Below, piece after piece: positions 13,863 to 16,782 of a stretch of DNA of 16,782 bases. The position numbers were made by a program, and so were the translations under genes. The notes beneath the pieces are model-generated. The model had not been told where the DNA came from. It worked only from the letters and a program-made list of their open reading frames with translations, and made no database searches. The stretch's first letter is position 1, and each line of letters opens with the position of its first letter. The stretch is from JBDHZK01 sp039811865. GTDB lineage: Bacteria; Actinomycetota; Actinomycetes; Propionibacteriales; Propionibacteriaceae. Where the stretch lies: contig JBDHZK010000057.1 in NCBI GenBank assembly GCA_039811865.1, positions 1 to 16,782 on the forward strand, given 5' to 3'.

Positions 13863-14914
13863 GCCCCGCCTCCTTCCGGATCGGCGAGCATCTAGTCGGC
13901 CCGGACGCCCCGCCGTTCGTGATCGCGGAGATGTCGGGCAACCACGACGGCAGCCTCGACACCGCGCTGGAGATCGTCCGGGTCGCGGCCGGGGCGGGCG
14001 CGCACGCCATCAAGCTGCAGACCTACACCGCAGACACGATCACCCTCGATGCGGACACCCCTGACTTTCGCATCTCCGACGGCCACAGCCTGTGGGGTGG
14101 GCGGCGGCTGTACGACTTGTACGACCAGGCCCACACGCCCTGGGAGTGGCACGAGCCGATCTTCGCGCTGGCCAGCGAACTCGGCATTTGCGCGTTCAGT
14201 TCGCCCTTCGACCCCACGGCCGTCGACTTCCTGGCGGGATTGGACGTCCCCGCCTACAAGATCGCGTCGTCGGAGATCGTCGACCTGCCACTGATCCGCA
14301 AGGCTGCCGAGCAGGGCAAACCCATCATCATCTCCACCGGGATGGCATCGATTGCCGAGGTCCATGCGGCGGTCGAGGCCGCGCGCTCCACCGGCAACGA
14401 GCAGATCGTCGTCTTGTCGTGCACGGCCGATTACCCGGCCGACCCGGCCTCGGCGAATCTGCGCGGCCTGCCCCTGCTGGCGGGCGCGTTCGGGACCCTC
14501 GTCGGCCTGTCGGACCACACGATGGGCATCGGCGTCGCCGTGGCGTCGGTGGCGTTCGGCGCGTGCGTGATCGAGAAGCACATCACCTTGTCTCGCGACA
14601 GCGGCGGGGTGGACGCCGCCTTCTCCCTCGAGCCGGCCGAACTGGCCGCGTTGGTGCGCGAGTCCGAGGTGGCCCGGCAGGCGCTGGGCGAGGCGCGGAT
14701 CGGCGCGAAGGCGTCCGAGCGCGAGGGCCTGCGCTTCCGGCGCTCGCTGTACGTGAGCCGGGACGTCGTCCCCGGCGAGATCGTGGGTTCGGACAACGTC
14801 CGCTCCGTGCGTCCGGCCGGCGGCCTGCCCCCCGACGACTTCGGCTTGGTCGCCGGACGTCCGTTCCGCAAGGCGGCGGTCAAGGGGACGGCCCTGAGCT
14901 GGGACCTGCTGTAG
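13859..14914 (+). CDS. pseI: Pseudaminic acid synthase (PseI; NeuB/SAF family)
   Basis: A 351-residue cytoplasmic synthase that condenses phosphoenolpyruvate with a 6-deoxy 2,4-diacylamino hexose to give a nonulosonic acid. The NeuB barrel (about 20-265) has the PseI-specific FVIAEMSGNHDGSLD (20-34), KLQTYTADTITLD (52-64), TPWEWHEPIF, FSSPFDPTAVDFL (113-125), PAYKIASSEIVDLPLI (131-146), STGMA, VGLSDHTMG (215-223) and IEKHITLSRDSGGVD (238-252). The C-terminal SAF (antifreeze-like) domain, about 290-350, has LRFRRSLYVSRDVVPGE. YTADTIT, LWGGRRLYDLYDQAHTPWEWH and the KH-xTL-R-x-GG run fit PseI better than NeuB or LegI. The GTG at 13859 overlaps the pseH stop. The product is probably a pseudaminic-acid-type sugar; stereochemistry is not proven by sequence. 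Confidence 0.92.
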   Translation: MSPASFRIGEHLVGPDAPPFVIAEMSGNHDGSLDTALEIVRVAAGAGAHAIKLQTYTADTITLDADTPDFRISDGHSLWGGRRLYDLYDQAHTPWEWHEPIFALASELGICAFSSPFDPTAVDFLAGLDVPAYKIASSEIVDLPLIRKAAEQGKPIIISTGMASIAEVHAAVEAARSTGNEQIVVLSCTADYPADPASANLRGLPLLAGAFGTLVGLSDHTMGIGVAVASVAFGACVIEKHITLSRDSGGVDAAFSLEPAELAALVRESEVARQALGEARIGAKASEREGLRFRRSLYVSRDVVPGEIVGSDNVRSVRPAGGLPPDDFGLVAGRPFRKAAVKGTALSWDLL

Positions 14915-14971
14915 CGGCTGGTGTGAGGCAAGCTCGCCCCGGCACCCGCTTCGGGAAAGGCCGGGTGTGGC

Positions 14972-15094
14972 CTGCTCGTCGACGTCGCCGCCCTGCTCAG
15001 CGTCACCGACGATCGGGGCCTGGACACGCCGCTGCTCCGTGGCGTCCTCGACTCCAACGCCGCCGAGGGCTCGGCGGTTGAGGTCAGGTGTTGA
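14972..15094 (+). pseudogene. Small coding-like remnant between pseI and the convergent gene
   Basis: From 14972 the plus strand reads LLVDVAALLSVTDDRGLDTPLLRGVLDSNAAEGSAVEV and stops at 15092-15094. Third positions are almost all G or C and the residue mix looks natural, yet there is no ATG, GTG or TTG start: the frame opens after a TGA about 50 nt upstream. It looks like the tail of a degraded gene. The stop lies inside the palindromic element that follows. I do not recognise the source protein. Confidence 0.35.
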
Positions 15095-15126
15095 TCTGCA
15101 GCGCCTAAGCGGCCCGGATCAGCAAG
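15088..15126. repeat. Diverged copy of the intergenic palindrome seen after sucD
   Basis: TGTTGATC (15089-15096) pairs with GATCAGCA (15117-15124), with one G-T pair, around GC-rich sequence containing GCGCCTAAGCGGC. The order TGTTGAT-TG-GC(C/G)-CTTAAGC/CCTAAGC-CC-ATCA-CA parallels the element at 2946-2987. Both lie between convergent genes and probably act as terminators. Confidence 0.45.
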
Positions 15127-15166
15127 CTATCCGCTCAACAAGCGATCCGCACCAACCCTGGTGGCG

Positions 15167-16678
15167 TCAGCGCCCGAGCTTGCGCAGGAGCTTGCGCGCT
15201 GCTCGCATCGGCACCTTGGCCGCCTTCTTGGTCTCGGCGACTGCCTTGGCCCGCAGCTTGTGGGAGACGAACTGGAGTTCGGTCCAGTGCTCGCGCGAGC
15301 GCAGGGCGCGCAGCTCGTCGCCCTGACGATCGAGCAGGGCGATCAGGCCCTGACGGTCGAGGTTGGCGTAGGCCCCGCTCGGCTTGGGGCGAAGGCCGAG
15401 CAGGGTGTTCAGTTCGTCGTCACCAGGGTCGTCCAGTTCCGCCATGGCGCCCACCGCGCGAAGGAGGGCGAGGTCGTCCAGTGCGGACGGCCAGGGGTGT
15501 CGCAGGCCGCGTCCGCGCAGGATGTTGACGAAGTCGGCGAGGCAGGTCCACGGGTTTGGATCGGACCTTTCGGCGGGCTCGGGGGCATCCGTCGCCGCTG
15601 GTTCGGGCCGTTGCACGAGTTCTGGGGTCGAGGTCTGCGGGGTGGGCGACGAAACCGGCAGCCGATGGTAGGAGTCAGCATCGATCAGAACGTCGGTCAG
15701 CCGCCCGCCGCCGGCGCGCGCCCAGCCGGTCAGCTTGGTTCGCAGCGCGGGCAGATCGTGTGCCGCGCAGTCCTCGATCAGCGCGGCGACCAGGCTGCGG
15801 GCCGCGTCGGGGACCGAGCCGGCATCGACGATCTCCGCGTCTGCGGTGAGGACGGTCGGGGCCACCGGCGTCCCGAGCACGACGAACCAGCCGGCGGCCA
15901 GGTCATCCATCCGACCGGCGTACTCGGCGCCGCGCAGGACGAAAGTCGGATCCGAACCCACGAACGGTTCCAGGGCCGAACCGTAGGCGAGGCAATCCCT
16001 GATCGCCGCGAGGCCGCCGCTCAGACCGACGGTCGCGAGGACGTCCTGGCGTGCCCACGAGGGAAACACCGACCACTCCTGATGGTCGCCTTCGGCGAGC
16101 CTGGCGACGGCGGCGGACGTTCGTGGCCGGCTCGCGTCCCAGGTGGCGTTGACCGCCCAGTCGGCGTTGGAGCTGACCGTGTAGGGCGAGTGAGTACCGG
16201 TGAGTCGATGGACGCCGAGGTCGTTCTCGATGCCGAGGGCGAGCACGCCGCCGGGGGAGCGCAGCGCGGCGACCGCCTCGAACACCTCGGCCCACGGCCG
16301 GATGTCGCTCTCCAGCGACAAGACGCGCGCGAGGTCGTCCAGCGCCACCACGAGGTCGAACGTGCCCGCGTCGAGGCGGGCGACATCGCCGCAGAACACT
16401 TTGGCGCTCGGTGCCGCCTCGCCCAGCTGGGCCGCGTCCGGGATCGAACGGACGACGACCACCAACTCGGCGGCCTCCTCGGCGAGGGCGGCGATCGTCT
16501 CGGGCGAGTGCGGTCCGACGACGACCACCCGTTTGCCGGCGGCGTCCAGGTGCCCGAGCAGTCGCCGGGCCGCGCCGGCCGCCGCGGCCGGATTGCGCTC
16601 CAGATCGGACCAGTGCTGTGCGGCCCCGGGCAGCAGCGTCACGTTCTCGGGGTAGGCGAGTTCTTTGATCTCGGTCAC
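15167..16678 (-). CDS. Class I SAM-methyltransferase-like protein of a glycan locus
   Basis: A 503-residue cytoplasmic protein from GTG 16678, chosen because it overlaps the stop of the upstream gene as GTGA; an in-frame TTG at 16723 lies inside that gene. Residues about 20-160 form a Rossmann-like domain: VVVVGPHSPET (51-61, motif I position), a basic-to-acidic strand VVVVRSIPDA, FCGDVARLDAGTFDLVVALDDLARVL (95-120), then LRSPGGVLALGIEND (139-153), as in SAM-dependent methyltransferases. The usual Gly-rich motif I is degenerate, so activity is uncertain. A Pro/Glu-rich linker at about 358-385 (SSPTPQTSTPELVQRPEPAATDAPEPAE) leads to a helical, very basic C-terminal tail (KLRAKAVAETKKAAKVPMRAARKLLRKLGR), possibly membrane- or polymer-contacting. 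It could methylate the glycan or a nonulosonate. Confidence 0.65.
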   Translation of the reverse strand: MTEIKELAYPENVTLLPGAAQHWSDLERNPAAAAGAARRLLGHLDAAGKRVVVVGPHSPETIAALAEEAAELVVVVRSIPDAAQLGEAAPSAKVFCGDVARLDAGTFDLVVALDDLARVLSLESDIRPWAEVFEAVAALRSPGGVLALGIENDLGVHRLTGTHSPYTVSSNADWAVNATWDASRPRTSAAVARLAEGDHQEWSVFPSWARQDVLATVGLSGGLAAIRDCLAYGSALEPFVGSDPTFVLRGAEYAGRMDDLAAGWFVVLGTPVAPTVLTADAEIVDAGSVPDAARSLVAALIEDCAAHDLPALRTKLTGWARAGGGRLTDVLIDADSYHRLPVSSPTPQTSTPELVQRPEPAATDAPEPAERSDPNPWTCLADFVNILRGRGLRHPWPSALDDLALLRAVGAMAELDDPGDDELNTLLGLRPKPSGAYANLDRQGLIALLDRQGDELRALRSREHWTELQFVSHKLRAKAVAETKKAAKVPMRAARKLLRKLGR

Positions 16679-16782
16679 GGTGCGGGCCACTCCAAGACGG
16701 TTCGAAGTTCGGCGGGGGAGCAAATCGAGTCGGCGCCCAGTTCGCGGCGGGCGATGGCGCGGGCAACGTCCAGATCGAGGTG
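16675..16782 (-). CDS. C-terminal 35 residues of an upstream gene (5' part outside window)
   Basis: The frame entering from the window edge reads HLDLDVARAIARRELGADSICSPAELRTVLEWPAP and stops at 16675-16677, the TGA overlapping the GTG start of the methyltransferase-like gene. G/C-rich third positions and this overlap show it is the real end of a coupled gene in the same operon. Too little is visible to name it. Confidence 0.7.
   Translation of the reverse strand, partial: HLDLDVARAIARRELGADSICSPAELRTVLEWPAP

Overview
The window is high-GC DNA with GTG/TTG starts, strong third-position G/C bias and tight gene overlaps. The left third keeps a gene order typical of Actinomycetota: a divergent secreted protein (likely an M23 peptidase), then sucC-sucD, then a DUF6350/PerM-type membrane protein. 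This matches the Rv0950c-sucC-sucD-Rv0955 neighbourhood of Mycobacterium tuberculosis as I recall it. The genus cannot be fixed from the sequence; no rRNA, tRNA or CRISPR is present.

Left region (1-6169): a 5'-complete, 3'-truncated secreted protein on the minus strand; a 345-bp divergent control region; sucC and sucD (succinyl-CoA synthetase); a near-ideal 14-bp palindrome at the sucD terminus; a convergent minus-strand single-pass membrane protein with two PknH-sensor-like extracellular domains; and the polytopic PerM-like protein. In many actinobacteria purN-purH would follow, but here the sequence switches to an accessory surface-glycan locus.

Glycan region (6191-16782): a Wzm/Wzt (TagGH-type) polysaccharide ABC exporter on the minus strand; a stand-alone RibD_C/DHFR-like reductase; a glycosyltransferase with the D/E-E-G, HP and S/T signatures of bacterial sialyltransferases; and a GT2 glycosyltransferase. 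Next comes an overlapping minus-strand operon of acyl carrier protein, AMP-forming acyl ligase and FabG-like short-chain dehydrogenase, ending in a broken or oddly started ORF. Diverging from it is a plus-strand pair, pseH-like N-acyltransferase and pseI-like pseudaminic acid synthase. The right edge has a minus-strand methyltransferase-like protein and the last 35 codons of another gene.

Working model (inference): the locus makes and exports a cell-surface glycan carrying a pseudaminic-acid-type nonulosonate. The ligase would load a carboxylic acid onto the ACP, the SDR could reduce it (for example 3-oxoacyl to 3-hydroxyacyl), and the PseH-like enzyme or an unseen acyltransferase could place it on the sugar. 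PseI would condense the 6-deoxy hexosamine with phosphoenolpyruvate, the sialyltransferase-like enzyme would transfer the CMP-activated sugar, and Wzm/Wzt would export the glycan. PseB, PseC, PseG and PseF are not in the window. Several intergenic palindromes, two of them related and at convergent gene ends, look like terminators or dispersed repeats.
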